Shown: in pieces, positions 9,291 to 18,673 of the stretch | Layout: each line of letters opens with the position of its first letter | Numbering within the stretch: the stretch's first letter is position 1 | Origin: Chitinophaga sancti | GTDB taxonomy: Bacteria; Bacteroidota; Bacteroidia; Chitinophagales; Chitinophagaceae | NCBI RefSeq assembly: GCF_034087045.1 | Contig: NZ_CP139247.1 | Location: forward strand, 4,924,001-4,988,000 | Length of the DNA stretch: 64,000 nt | Direction of reading: 5' to 3' | Position numbers and translations under genes: made by a program | Notes under the pieces: model-generated | Databases searched by the model: none | What the model saw: the letters and a program-made list of their open reading frames with translations, nothing else | Told to the model about the DNA's origin: nothing

Positions 9291-9719
9291 CTAACAGGAG
9301 GGAGGATGGAAGTGAGAACGGGGCATTTCAACAATGGTGATATCATTATCGAAAAAATATTTATCTGATATAATGATGAAGGCCGGGTTATTTAGCTGAA
9401 TGGAGGGAAAGGTTGAAACGACAAGCTCACTACTGTTTTCGCTTCTTTTTTCCGGCGCTTTGTTTTCCTTGTTTTCTTCCTGTTTCAGCTTCTTCATCAT
9501 CTGGCACTTACCGTTACAGTGCATGGATGGCCGGGCCTTGTTTTCGCAATTTTCAGCAAATGTGGCTGTATTGGTATAATAGTCAAACACAATGAGTGCC
9601 TTATTTAATGACTGGGTCATTACGACCGTCATTAATAGAAGTACTACTATTTGTTTTAATATTCCCAATACGCGATTTTTTGCAAAAATAGCCTTTATAA
9701 TGGAAATATAAGGGTTCAT
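9291..9719 (-). CDS. Cys-triad small membrane protein, copy 2
   Basis: 142 aa. A hydrophobic segment (about 22-36) is followed by C58, C68 and C72 in ENCENKARPSMHCNGKC, with the same C-x9-C-x3-C spacing as the copies at 4579 and 9802. A Lys/Glu-rich helix and a His-containing tail (SHFHPPSC) follow. It is the first gene of the minus arm and is divergent from copy 3. It is likely membrane-anchored with the cysteines outside the cytoplasm. Metal binding is inferred. Confidence 0.72.
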   Translation of the reverse strand: MNPYISIIKAIFAKNRVLGILKQIVVLLLMTVVMTQSLNKALIVFDYYTNTATFAENCENKARPSMHCNGKCQMMKKLKQEENKENKAPEKRSENSSELVVSTFPSIQLNNPAFIIISDKYFFDNDITIVEMPRSHFHPPSC

Positions 9720-9767
9720 TTAATATTTTATAATATGCCCTTATGTGATTTGATTCGTAAAATATAT

Positions 9768-9775
9768 TAGTTTTG
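9768..9775 (+). promoter_or_regulatory. Bacteroidota -7 promoter element
   Basis: TAGTTTTG matches TAnnTTTG exactly, 26 nt before the ATG of Cys-triad copy 3, in the 82-bp divergent spacer. No well-placed -33 TTG was found; the nearest TTTG is only 15 nt upstream. Confidence 0.4.
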
Positions 9776-9801
9776 CAGATCAATTGCCAGCGTATCTGTT
9801 C

Positions 9802-10191
9802 ATGAACCATTGCTTAAAATATATTATCCTCTATCTGACAATGGTTGCTATTTTTATATCAACCTTTAGTAAGAGTATTTTACTTTTACGGTTCTACATG
9901 AATCAAAGGGCGATTGTTGAACAATTTTGTATCAATAAGGACAAACCAATGATGCATTGTAATGGTCATTGTTATTTAAGAAAGCAGATGCAAAATGAAC
10001 AGCAACAGGAGGAAGCGCTTGCTGATGCCTGGGGCAAAAATGAAATGTTTGTTTGTCATGTGAATATCCCCCTGCTACCTGCAGCAATTTCCTCTGAGCC
10101 TATAGATATTAACCAGTTTGTGCCAGGTAAGATTTCCCTACATCTGCGTTTAATTGATAAAAGATTGTTGAAACCTCCCATTGCTGCCTAA
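9802..10191 (+). CDS. Cys-triad small membrane protein, copy 3
   Basis: 129 aa from the ATG at 9802 (an in-frame TTG at 9784 is less likely because the ATG gives the usual short basic N terminus). Hydrophobic helix about 5-27, then C43, C53 and C57 in FCINKDKPMMHCNGHC, followed by a Gln/Glu-rich helix. It is the first gene of the plus arm, followed by a TonB receptor and the second DJ-1/YHS gene. The three-copy family with invariant spacing within 6 kb argues for a functional partner of the metal-uptake genes. Confidence 0.75.
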   Translation: MNHCLKYIILYLTMVAIFISTFSKSILLLRFYMNQRAIVEQFCINKDKPMMHCNGHCYLRKQMQNEQQQEEALADAWGKNEMFVCHVNIPLLPAAISSEPIDINQFVPGKISLHLRLIDKRLLKPPIAA

Positions 10192-10334
10192 AGTCTTCAG
10201 TCATTTATTCAATCGTTTAACTTAATCCAATACTTGTCCTGTTTTAATTACAGCGGGATAATCCTTTATGCATTCCATCCATCCTGCTGACGATGAATCA
10301 GCATCATGATTGGCTTGCCTTTAATACAACAACA

Positions 10335-12743
10335 ATGAAAGAGGTTTTATACATTTTATCAGGGATTTTTTTATTCACGAATGTACAGGGGCAGTCTATT
10401 AAAGGGACAGTTTCAGCTGTCAACAACAATGGCATTGATGGTGCTACTATTACAATTTTAAATGCTGGCAAGTCTACTTCATCTGATCGGGCTGGTGATT
10501 TTAAGTTTGCCGGTATCTTACCTGGAACATATCAATTAAGCGTTAGTGCTATTGGGTTTGCAACAAAGATTATTGGTGCAAAGGTAGTGGCTGGTCAGGT
10601 AACAGAATTGCATATTACCTTGACGGAACAGAACCGGCAATTAAGTGAGGCTGTTGTAACGGCTAACAAGCGGGAAGAAGATATCATCAAAGTCGCCACT
10701 TCTATCACCTCACTTTCAGCCAAAAAGATCGAAGACAACCGTGTGTGGGGGTTAGGAGACCTGGCAGCTATAGTACCCAATTATGCTTACCAGGAGCTAG
10801 GTGTGGCTTACCAACAGATACAATCTATCAGAGGAATTCAGGCTTTCAGTGAGAATCCTGCTGTTTCTACCTATATAGATGATGTAAATAACCTTGATAT
10901 TTTGGCTAATGGTGCGGCCTTAACAGATGTAGAGCGTATAGAAGTATTAAGAGGGCCCCAGGGAACCTTATTTGGCAGAAATGCAATGGGAGGCGTGGTA
11001 AATATTATTACAAAGAAACCTACAAATAATGCAACTGGATTTGTAGAAGCTGGTGCAGGCAACCTGGCATTGCAACGTTTTAGTGCAGGTATAAAAACGC
11101 CTATTGTAAAAGACAAATTGTTTTTTGGATTTACAGGATTGTATCAATCAAAAAATGGATTTTATGTGAATGATACCACTGGCACTGGGGCTACAGATGG
11201 CAGTATAAATGGAAAAAGATTAGGGGATGTCAAAAATATTTATGGCAATCTGTTTTTAAAATGGCTGCCTACAAGCCGGTTAATGTTTACATTGAATATA
11301 AAGGGACAAAGAGACTGGAGTAATAATTCTACTTATATGGTTTCCCAATTTAATGATTCAGTCGGATTTGCTGATCCTAACAAACTTAATCTTGGCAGAA
11401 TTGGGCAAGACCAAAGAAATATATTCAATAACTCTCTTGTTGTTAAATATTCGGCAAGCTCATTTACCATTACTTCTATTTCTGCCTACCAAAACATCCG
11501 TATGGGATATAAGGATATTTATTTCCCGGGATATTATAGTTCCTTTTATGACAAAAAGCCGGGCGAATTATTGCCTCCGCAGGTGGTGTATAGTGAAGAA
11601 GTACGTATTAATTCGAACAGCGATACAAAGTTGCAATATACTGCAGGTATATATGGATTTTCACAAAAAAGTCATGGCGGGGATAACGTGTATGAGTTAT
11701 CTGCGGCTGATGCAGCCACATATGGTTACCCGGATGGATCATATATTATCGCCAGGAATGATGGCAAAAACTACGGACTGGCTGGCTTTGGAGAAGTGAG
11801 CTATCAGCTGACAGATAAACTAAAGGCGACGGTTGGTCTGCGTTATGATTACGAAAACAGGCAATCTACTTTCAACGGTTTTGGAGATGCCATCCTCATG
11901 AATGGCGAAGTGACCAACTATGTACCAGATACTACTGCCAAAGGGACTTATTCTGCATTTTCACCAAAATTTGTACTTAGCTATGCGGTGAATAGCCATT
12001 CGAATGTGTATGCTAGCTACAATCGGGGGTTTCGTGCAGGTGGTATAAACGCGCAACGTTTTACGACAAGTACTAATGCTAAGCAGACTTTTGATCCTGA
12101 ATATTCAGACAACTTTGAAATTGGGTATAAGACAAACCTTGCACAAAATAAAGTTAGCATTGCAGCATCTGCATTCCTGATAAAATGGAAAGATATGCAG
12201 ATGAGTAACATCGTTGCACCATTTACCTACGCTTTGGAAAATGTTGGTAATTCCCGGTCGATGGGGCTGGAACTGGAAATTTCTGCTATACCGGTGAATG
12301 GTTTACAGCTGGATGGCAGTGTAGGATTGAATAAAACCAAATATGAAGATTTTGATTTGGTCAGGGTAGATTATGCTACAGGGATAGAGACAAAAACACC
12401 TATAGCAGGGAATAGTTTGTCCAACACACCCAGCCATACAATTTACCTGGCAGCACAGTATGAATTTGGGCTTACCAAAAAAATGAGAGCAGTGATCCAT
12501 GGGGATGTACGTAATATAGGCACTTATTATTCTGACATGCAAAACACGATCAAACAACCTACGTATACTTTGCTAAACACCAGGGTTGGATTAAACTATG
12601 ACAACTATGGGTTATTCTTTTGGGGACAAAACCTGAGCAATGAGCGATATCTTTTATACGGTAACGGTGATAATAGTTTTGGTAGAAATGTGATCATGTC
12701 AGGCCCAAGAACTTATGGTGTGACTTTAAGCGCAAGATTTTAA
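10335..12743 (+). CDS. TonB-dependent receptor
   Basis: 802 aa from ATG 10335, which begins a clean signal peptide (MKEVLYILSGIFLFTNVQGQ); an upstream ATG at 10293 would add 14 polar residues in front of it. Carboxypeptidase-regulatory-like domain about 20-100, plug about 115-230 (VLRGPQGTLFGRNAMGG), then a beta barrel ending in SARF. The plug is of the general siderophore/vitamin type. It is followed 29 nt later by the DJ-1/YHS lipoprotein gene, repeating the receptor plus DJ-1/YHS pairing of the minus arm. Confidence 0.92.
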   Translation: MKEVLYILSGIFLFTNVQGQSIKGTVSAVNNNGIDGATITILNAGKSTSSDRAGDFKFAGILPGTYQLSVSAIGFATKIIGAKVVAGQVTELHITLTEQNRQLSEAVVTANKREEDIIKVATSITSLSAKKIEDNRVWGLGDLAAIVPNYAYQELGVAYQQIQSIRGIQAFSENPAVSTYIDDVNNLDILANGAALTDVERIEVLRGPQGTLFGRNAMGGVVNIITKKPTNNATGFVEAGAGNLALQRFSAGIKTPIVKDKLFFGFTGLYQSKNGFYVNDTTGTGATDGSINGKRLGDVKNIYGNLFLKWLPTSRLMFTLNIKGQRDWSNNSTYMVSQFNDSVGFADPNKLNLGRIGQDQRNIFNNSLVVKYSASSFTITSISAYQNIRMGYKDIYFPGYYSSFYDKKPGELLPPQVVYSEEVRINSNSDTKLQYTAGIYGFSQKSHGGDNVYELSAADAATYGYPDGSYIIARNDGKNYGLAGFGEVSYQLTDKLKATVGLRYDYENRQSTFNGFGDAILMNGEVTNYVPDTTAKGTYSAFSPKFVLSYAVNSHSNVYASYNRGFRAGGINAQRFTTSTNAKQTFDPEYSDNFEIGYKTNLAQNKVSIAASAFLIKWKDMQMSNIVAPFTYALENVGNSRSMGLELEISAIPVNGLQLDGSVGLNKTKYEDFDLVRVDYATGIETKTPIAGNSLSNTPSHTIYLAAQYEFGLTKKMRAVIHGDVRNIGTYYSDMQNTIKQPTYTLLNTRVGLNYDNYGLFFWGQNLSNERYLLYGNGDNSFGRNVIMSGPRTYGVTLSARF

Positions 12744-12772
12744 AACTATTTTTCATTTTGAATAAAAAAACA

Positions 12773-13741
12773 ATGAAGAAAATTATGTTGGCATTTGCAA
12801 TAGTTACCACTATTGTGTCCTGTAAGAATAAAAAAGAAGCTACAGATGTTAAGGCGAAAGGTCATGACGAGCAACTGGCGGAAATGTTTCCTGCACCCAA
12901 AGTTGATATCAAGACGGTAGGTATTTTATTATACGATGGATATTCAACCCTGGATGCCATGGGGCCTTATAATGTATTGGGAGAGTTAATGGGAACAAAT
13001 GTCTTTTTTGTAGGGTTACACAAGGGCCTGGTTGCAGATGGCAGAGGCATGAAAGTACAGGTAGACACTTCCATTGATGAAGTAAAGCATTTGGATATTC
13101 TTGTCATTCCTGGCGGTTTTAAAGAGACCTACGAATTGACAAAGGACACTAACCTGCTTAACTGGATCAGGGCGATAGACTCATCATCCGTCTATACCAC
13201 AAGTGTCTGCACAGGTGCATGGATACTGGGCGCTACAGGCGTATTAAAGGGTAAAGAGGCAACAACACACTGGTGGGGAAAGAAGATCCTTGCAGCGGAA
13301 TTCGGCGCAAAGGTGCAGCAAAAAAGATATGTAAGAAGTGGTAAGTACTGGACCAGTGCAGGTATCACTGCTGGAATGGATATGGGCCTTGCGCTAATCA
13401 ACGAGATCAGAGGAGAGAATTATACGAAAGCAATTATGCTTGACCTGGAGTATGATCCACAACCCATTTATAAAGGAGGAAGTGATTATAATACAGATAC
13501 TACCATCGTAAACGCGATGCGTACTATGTATGATATGGGAATGGAAAAGGTATTGCATCCGGTCACTACATATGAGAATATTAAATTTGATAATAATAAA
13601 GACCCGTTTTGTGGAATGCCAATAACGACTGGGGTAGTGGATACAGTTCATTATAATGGAAAGATATATGGATTTTGTAGCAAGGGGTGTAAAGATGGAT
13701 TTATGAAGGATCCTGCTGCATATGCCGGGTTATATAAATAG
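12773..13741 (+). CDS. DJ-1/PfpI-YHS fusion lipoprotein
   Basis: 322 aa from ATG 12773 (a TTG at 12758 is also in frame). Lipobox TTIVSC gives lipidated Cys17. DJ-1/PfpI domain about 45-230 with the expected nucleophile Cys C146 in TSVCTGAW. C-terminal YHS domain about 277-322 (DPFCGMP, then FCSKGCKDGF). This is the same unusual fusion as at 8033, but anchored by a lipid rather than secreted. It lies between two TonB receptors. Confidence 0.86.
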   Translation: MKKIMLAFAIVTTIVSCKNKKEATDVKAKGHDEQLAEMFPAPKVDIKTVGILLYDGYSTLDAMGPYNVLGELMGTNVFFVGLHKGLVADGRGMKVQVDTSIDEVKHLDILVIPGGFKETYELTKDTNLLNWIRAIDSSSVYTTSVCTGAWILGATGVLKGKEATTHWWGKKILAAEFGAKVQQKRYVRSGKYWTSAGITAGMDMGLALINEIRGENYTKAIMLDLEYDPQPIYKGGSDYNTDTTIVNAMRTMYDMGMEKVLHPVTTYENIKFDNNKDPFCGMPITTGVVDTVHYNGKIYGFCSKGCKDGFMKDPAAYAGLYK

Positions 13742-13858
13742 CAATTTCATCATCATGTGCAGCTGACACTGCATATGATGATGCGAAAAATTCCATCAGC
13801 AATCTGTTAAAAAAGGTGCGCTATCAGTTGATATGAAAATAATGATTATTAAAACAAT

Positions 13859-16009
13859 ATGAAGAAGGAAATTACAGGAATTGTAATGATGACACTTGCC
13901 TTGTTCCCTATCAGCGCAATAGCGCAGGAATATGGTAAAAAGGACTTAGACACAATTACGATCAGGACGAAGACCATTAACGTCACTGATTCTTCAAGTT
14001 TTCAGGCCGCAAGACTCCCTATAAAGGACTATGAAAACCCACAGGTTGTCAGTTCAGTGAATGGAAGATTGATCGCAAACCGAAATAACTATACTCAATC
14101 TTCAATGCTTAATAATGTAGCCGGCATAACGCCAAGCTGGGCCGGTATAGCTCCTAACATTACTATCAGGGGATTTAGAACAAGACCTAACTTTAGAAAT
14201 GGATTAAATGCATTTCTTGCTTACAACAGTGAAACTATCAATATAAAACAGTTAGATGTTATAAAAGGTCCGGCAGGCACTTTGTTTGGTAGTGCGAATG
14301 TAGTGTTTGGTGGTATTGTCAACAGCATTTCCTACAAACCCGAAGATGCCACCTTTACCAATATTGAACTCGCAGGAGGGAACAACAATTTCCAAAGAGG
14401 AACAATCGATATAAACACCTTCCTGGATTCCAGCCATTATGCATTGTTTCGTTTGATGGGTGCATATACCTATAAAGAAAGCTTCCAGGATGATGGATTG
14501 TACAGGAATATTTTTCTGGCCCCTGGCTTTTCTTATAAAGTAACTCAGAAATTGCAACTTGAGCTGGAAGCAGAATTTGAAAGACGTACATCTACCAACA
14601 GTACATTGCTTACTCCGGCCAATCCTTTAGTGAATGGCGTATTGACAAACACCCAAAGTGCTGGCAATTTACACCTGGATTACAAAAAATCCTATACAGA
14701 TAATAGCCTGCTGTGGAGAACAACCGGACTTAATCTGTATGCCAGGGCAATTTACACCCTGTCAAACAGGTGGAGGTCTGAAACGAATCTGGTCAGTGTA
14801 TATGGAACATCTAATGGCACCTACCAGACCAATACGCTGGTCCAAAACAATGCAGCAGTAGCCCGGAAAATGTTATACTATAACCCGGAAAATATGATCA
14901 GTCAGCAAGTCCAGCAGAATTTTACCGGAGATTTCAGAATAGCAAACTGGCGTAACCGTTTGGTGGCGGGGATAGATTATTATCATTATATCTATTTGGC
15001 GGATTATAGTAGCCTGGGCAGGAATTTTGATACAGTATCCATCGCTAATCCTGGTAACACTGGTGCAAAGTTGACAGAGCAATATCTATTAAACTTACTG
15101 AATGGTTCTACTCCTTACAGGACAAAATCAGAACAAAACATTTATTCAGCATATTTATCCGATGTTTTAAATCCAATAGAGGCGCTATCCATTACACTAA
15201 GTGCCAGAGTAGATCATTTAAATAACCTTGGCACATTAGACCAGAATACAGGTGCCGTTTCAGGAAAATACAATCAGACAGCATTCTCCCCAAAATTGGG
15301 GATAACCTGGCAGTTGATACCACGAACGATTACTGTATTCATCAATTACATGAATGGCTTTCAAAACGTTGCACCAACATCTCAATCAAATGGTACTGTA
15401 ATGAATTTTAAGCCTCAATATGGTAATCAGCTGGAAGGTGGCGTGAAAATTTCTACTGGCAACCGGAAACTGAATGCAACATTCAGTTATTATGATATTA
15501 ACGTGTCGAATGTTTTACGTACCAGCCCTAATGACAATACCCTTTATATCCAGGATGGTAAACAATATAGCCGGGGGCTGGAAGCCGATCTGTCAGCACA
15601 GCCTTTTCCTGGATTGTTCATCCATGCAGGTTCCGCTTATAATAATAGCAAACTAACTTTGGCAGATGCTAATACGCAGGGCTTAAGACCTGTTAACTCC
15701 GGTCCGGAATGGTCTGCCAACTGGTATGTGAATTATCGTTTTTTAAGAGGAGCAGTTAGTGGTTTTTCAGCTGGGTTGGGCGGCTTTTATGTAGGACGCG
15801 ATCTGATAATTAACAGCAAATCAGCCGGACAATTCTATACGGATGAGTATACGCTATTCAACGGTACGGTTAGCTATGAGCATAACCGATTTACCTGGGC
15901 ATTTACAGCAGATAACTTATTAAATACTAAGTACTACTATGGCGGGCGGGGTTTTATAAGCCCTGGAGCATTGCGTCAATGCATAATATCTGTAAAAATG
16001 CACTTTTAA
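13859..16009 (+). CDS. TonB-dependent siderophore-type receptor
   Basis: 716 aa. Signal peptide (1-22), no carboxypeptidase-like N-terminal domain, plug about 50-165 (VIKGPAGTLFGSANVVFGG), then a beta barrel ending with an aromatic residue (KMHF). It is closely related to the 791-aa receptor at 5640 (shared ENPQVV, FQNVAPT and LRPVNSGP motifs). The ATG at 13859 follows a 117-nt spacer. The PepSY protein begins 17 nt after its stop, a pairing typical of siderophore uptake where the partner reduces the ferric complex. Confidence 0.92.
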   Translation: MKKEITGIVMMTLALFPISAIAQEYGKKDLDTITIRTKTINVTDSSSFQAARLPIKDYENPQVVSSVNGRLIANRNNYTQSSMLNNVAGITPSWAGIAPNITIRGFRTRPNFRNGLNAFLAYNSETINIKQLDVIKGPAGTLFGSANVVFGGIVNSISYKPEDATFTNIELAGGNNNFQRGTIDINTFLDSSHYALFRLMGAYTYKESFQDDGLYRNIFLAPGFSYKVTQKLQLELEAEFERRTSTNSTLLTPANPLVNGVLTNTQSAGNLHLDYKKSYTDNSLLWRTTGLNLYARAIYTLSNRWRSETNLVSVYGTSNGTYQTNTLVQNNAAVARKMLYYNPENMISQQVQQNFTGDFRIANWRNRLVAGIDYYHYIYLADYSSLGRNFDTVSIANPGNTGAKLTEQYLLNLLNGSTPYRTKSEQNIYSAYLSDVLNPIEALSITLSARVDHLNNLGTLDQNTGAVSGKYNQTAFSPKLGITWQLIPRTITVFINYMNGFQNVAPTSQSNGTVMNFKPQYGNQLEGGVKISTGNRKLNATFSYYDINVSNVLRTSPNDNTLYIQDGKQYSRGLEADLSAQPFPGLFIHAGSAYNNSKLTLADANTQGLRPVNSGPEWSANWYVNYRFLRGAVSGFSAGLGGFYVGRDLIINSKSAGQFYTDEYTLFNGTVSYEHNRFTWAFTADNLLNTKYYYGGRGFISPGALRQCIISVKMHF

Positions 16010-16026
16010 TCAGCTCAAAATTAAGT

Positions 16027-17142
16027 ATGAAGATAAAGCAGTTCACAAAACTATCATTTAAATTGCATAGCTGGCTAGGTCTTATCCTGGGGCTGCTTTA
16101 TCTTTTCCTGGGGGTTTCCGGTAGTATGTTGGTTTTCCAAAAGGAGATTGAGCAATCATGGTGCAAGGATCTGCATCAGATAGATGTACCTGCAGCTGCT
16201 GAACGAATTCCCTTAGATTCGCTATATAGGAAGGTCATCTTTGAACACCCACATATACGCAGGATGATGGTCCGAAAATTCCCTGAAAATCCGTCAGACT
16301 GCTATGAGTTTATGCTTTATCTATATCAGCAGGGACCTACTGATAACTATTTATATAGTGTATTTATTAACCCTTATACCGGTGAAATTATCAGGGAGGG
16401 AAATTTCCGTTCCGGGAAAACATCTTTCTTCAGATGGCTTTACTCCGCTCACTATTGTTTCCAGATCGATAAACCTGGACGACTAATGGCAGCTATTATT
16501 GCACTATTATTTATCATTAGTCTCTTTACAGGTATTGTCATTTACAGGAAACAGATAATCAAGGTGGTCACGTTCCGGGCAAAGTTTAAATTCGGGAACA
16601 AAACATCCTTTTTATCATCACTTCATAGGATAATAGGAGTATGGTGCCTGGTAGCCAATTTTATCTTATTTTTTACCGGTTTTTGGATGAATAAGTCACT
16701 CTTCCTACCAGCTGAATGGGAAATAGTTCCATATCAGCCTAAAACCTTTTTGATTAAAGGAAACCTTGATCAAATTTTGGAGAATGCAAGAAATGTAGCT
16801 GGATTTACACCTGTTTCAATAATGATTTCGGCTGAAAGAGAAAGGGATATTGTAGTCAGTGGTGTTTTTTCATCTACTACAAATTTGCTTTATAAAGGTA
16901 AAGGAAGTGATCTTTATTTTGACAATTATACAAATCAGCTCAAACTTATTGATCGGATTGAAGAAAAGTCTTTTCCTGACCGTTTATACTGGATGCTCAA
17001 ACGGTTGCATGTAGGAGATTTTGATAGTCTTCTTTTACGGTGGATATATGTGATTATCGGTTTGACACCTGGCATACTTTCACTCACGGGTTTTTATTTG
17101 TATTGGAGGCGAAGATGGAATGGTAAGAAGATTATACATTGA
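16027..17142 (+). CDS. PepSY-associated membrane protein (siderophore reductase-like)
   Basis: 371 aa from ATG 16027, the start that puts the KLSFKLHSWLGLILG helix at the N terminus; an ATG at 15979 would overlap the receptor gene. Four membrane helices (about 16-37, 150-172, 205-228, 335-356) flank a large periplasmic PepSY region. Conserved His residues occur at the helix edges (KLHSWLG, SAHYCF, SLHRIIGV), as in the PiuB/FsrB group that may bind haem and reduce iron-siderophore. It forms an operon with the receptor just upstream. Confidence 0.85.
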   Translation: MKIKQFTKLSFKLHSWLGLILGLLYLFLGVSGSMLVFQKEIEQSWCKDLHQIDVPAAAERIPLDSLYRKVIFEHPHIRRMMVRKFPENPSDCYEFMLYLYQQGPTDNYLYSVFINPYTGEIIREGNFRSGKTSFFRWLYSAHYCFQIDKPGRLMAAIIALLFIISLFTGIVIYRKQIIKVVTFRAKFKFGNKTSFLSSLHRIIGVWCLVANFILFFTGFWMNKSLFLPAEWEIVPYQPKTFLIKGNLDQILENARNVAGFTPVSIMISAERERDIVVSGVFSSTTNLLYKGKGSDLYFDNYTNQLKLIDRIEEKSFPDRLYWMLKRLHVGDFDSLLLRWIYVIIGLTPGILSLTGFYLYWRRRWNGKKIIH

Positions 17143-17313
17143 TTTTCAACATACCTGTTCAACCAGGTGTAGAATTGGATAGTAATGAACCTGGCAATTT
17201 AGGAATTCATTGCATCCAAAAAATATTAATATTTAAGGTGGTTAAAAAGACACTCAAATTAGCAGTTTATCATTTGATTTGATTGTTAACCACAAATAAT
17301 GTTTTTAGGATTG

Positions 17314-17340
17314 GAGGGCGTCTTAAATAAAGGCGCCCTC
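17314..17340 (+). terminator. Hairpin downstream of the PepSY gene
   Basis: GAGGGCG and CGCCCTC form a perfect 7-bp stem over a 13-nt loop, but no T-tract follows. It may be a weak terminator or attenuator. The rest of 17143-17345 shows nothing else. Confidence 0.4.
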
Positions 17341-17345
17341 TACAT

Positions 17346-17519
17346 ATGGAGGTCGTGTTAGAATACATTATTTTCAATAAAAGCCAAAGCCATCCTAAAA
17401 CCTTTAGAATGGAAGATTTTGAAAACTTAATTCAAGCTGATAAGTTATGGGCAAGAAAATTTGATGCGACCCTGGATATTGATATTATTAATCGATTACT
17501 AATTTCTATTAAAGAATAG
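17346..17519 (+). pseudogene. 3' remnant of a beta-1,6-N-acetylglucosaminyltransferase-like gene
   Basis: A 57-codon frame contains HPKTFRMEDFENL and then ADKLWARKFD, which is the typical C-terminal end of Bacteroidota core-2/I-branching (Branch family) glycosyltransferases. The remaining 200 or more residues of that family are absent and a stop lies in frame just upstream. It ends three bases before the TlpA gene. This is a deletion remnant rather than a working enzyme. Confidence 0.55.
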
Positions 17520-17522
17520 CAC

Positions 17523-18650
17523 ATGAGGTTTATCATTTCTTTTCTTATCGTAATTATTTGCCCATGTTTACTTTATGGGCAAAAAAAATTCAAACTAACT
17601 TTAGTAGTGCCGGATAGTACCGTCGCCAAGAATTTTTCTTGCTACTACTATGAATTTAGCCGAAGGGCGTATTTACCAATTACCCCCTCTTATAATAATA
17701 ATCAGGTAACCTTCTCTCATAGCTATAATACTTTATATGCACAGCTTTTTATAGATTATGGCTCCGGAAAAGCTAAACCAGGTATTTCAATTGTCACTAC
17801 AGATAAACCTGCTATAGTGACAATCTCAGGGCCTATCAACGAAGCTGCTCCCTTCAATAATTATACATTAAAGAATGCGCAGAATTTTGACCAGGAAAGT
17901 TCTGCCATGATTGAATACATAAAAGATACTAGAAATAATTATCTGCGAATGTATGATTCAATTACCCCAAAATTGATTTCAGGGGATAGCCTTAACTTTA
18001 ATAAACTTAAAGCAGCAAAAATTGCGATGGAATCCAAACGACTGGATTACATCTGTAGCCATCCTAATTCCTATTACTCCTTTATTTCGTTTGAAAAGTA
18101 TTCCATTGGAGTTCTATCCCCAGGATTGCTTTTACAGCGGTTTTCGAGCACTTTTCCAGCAAAATTCAGAAATTGTGAGGAAGGTATTGCCATTAAAAAT
18201 TTTTTAATGAATAGAGCCGTTTTAGAAGAGAAGAAAAAAGCCTTATCATTCACGACGAAAGACATCGACAATAATCCGGTTATATTGAAAAATATCTATG
18301 CCAGGAAGCATGTATTACTTGTTTTCTGGGGCACCTGGTGCAAACCATGTATAGAAGAGATTCCTTTATTGAGAGAAATAAGAGTGCAGTATTCTAAAGA
18401 ACAACTGGAAATAATATCGGTGGCGAGCCAGTCAAAGCCAGAGAAAGTCCGCCAATTAATTAAAGAACAACAAATGGACTGGATTCATATTGTTAACCAG
18501 GAAGATATTATCCAGCTTTATCAAGTTAATGTTTATCCTGAGATGTACCTGATCGATACTACCGGAGACATTATTTACAAAAGCGCTAATAACCCTACAG
18601 CCAGTTTTGAGAATTTGAAGAAAACATTAGATGCTATCCATAATAATTAA
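17523..18650 (+). CDS. TlpA-like thioredoxin-fold protein
   Basis: 375 aa. Signal peptide (1-19). The N-terminal half (about 20-235) is a poorly conserved Bacteroidota DUF4369-like region. The C-terminal redoxin domain (about 240-370) has the active site WGTWCKPC with C273 and C276 and the cis-Pro segment VNVYPEMYLID. It probably acts as a periplasmic thiol-disulphide reductase, for example in haem c or outer-membrane protein maturation. It is not operonic with the metal locus, being separated by the glycosyltransferase remnant. Confidence 0.85.
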   Translation: MRFIISFLIVIICPCLLYGQKKFKLTLVVPDSTVAKNFSCYYYEFSRRAYLPITPSYNNNQVTFSHSYNTLYAQLFIDYGSGKAKPGISIVTTDKPAIVTISGPINEAAPFNNYTLKNAQNFDQESSAMIEYIKDTRNNYLRMYDSITPKLISGDSLNFNKLKAAKIAMESKRLDYICSHPNSYYSFISFEKYSIGVLSPGLLLQRFSSTFPAKFRNCEEGIAIKNFLMNRAVLEEKKKALSFTTKDIDNNPVILKNIYARKHVLLVFWGTWCKPCIEEIPLLREIRVQYSKEQLEIISVASQSKPEKVRQLIKEQQMDWIHIVNQEDIIQLYQVNVYPEMYLIDTTGDIIYKSANNPTASFENLKKTLDAIHNN

Positions 18651-18673
18651 CGATACCAGTAATTTTACTTATA

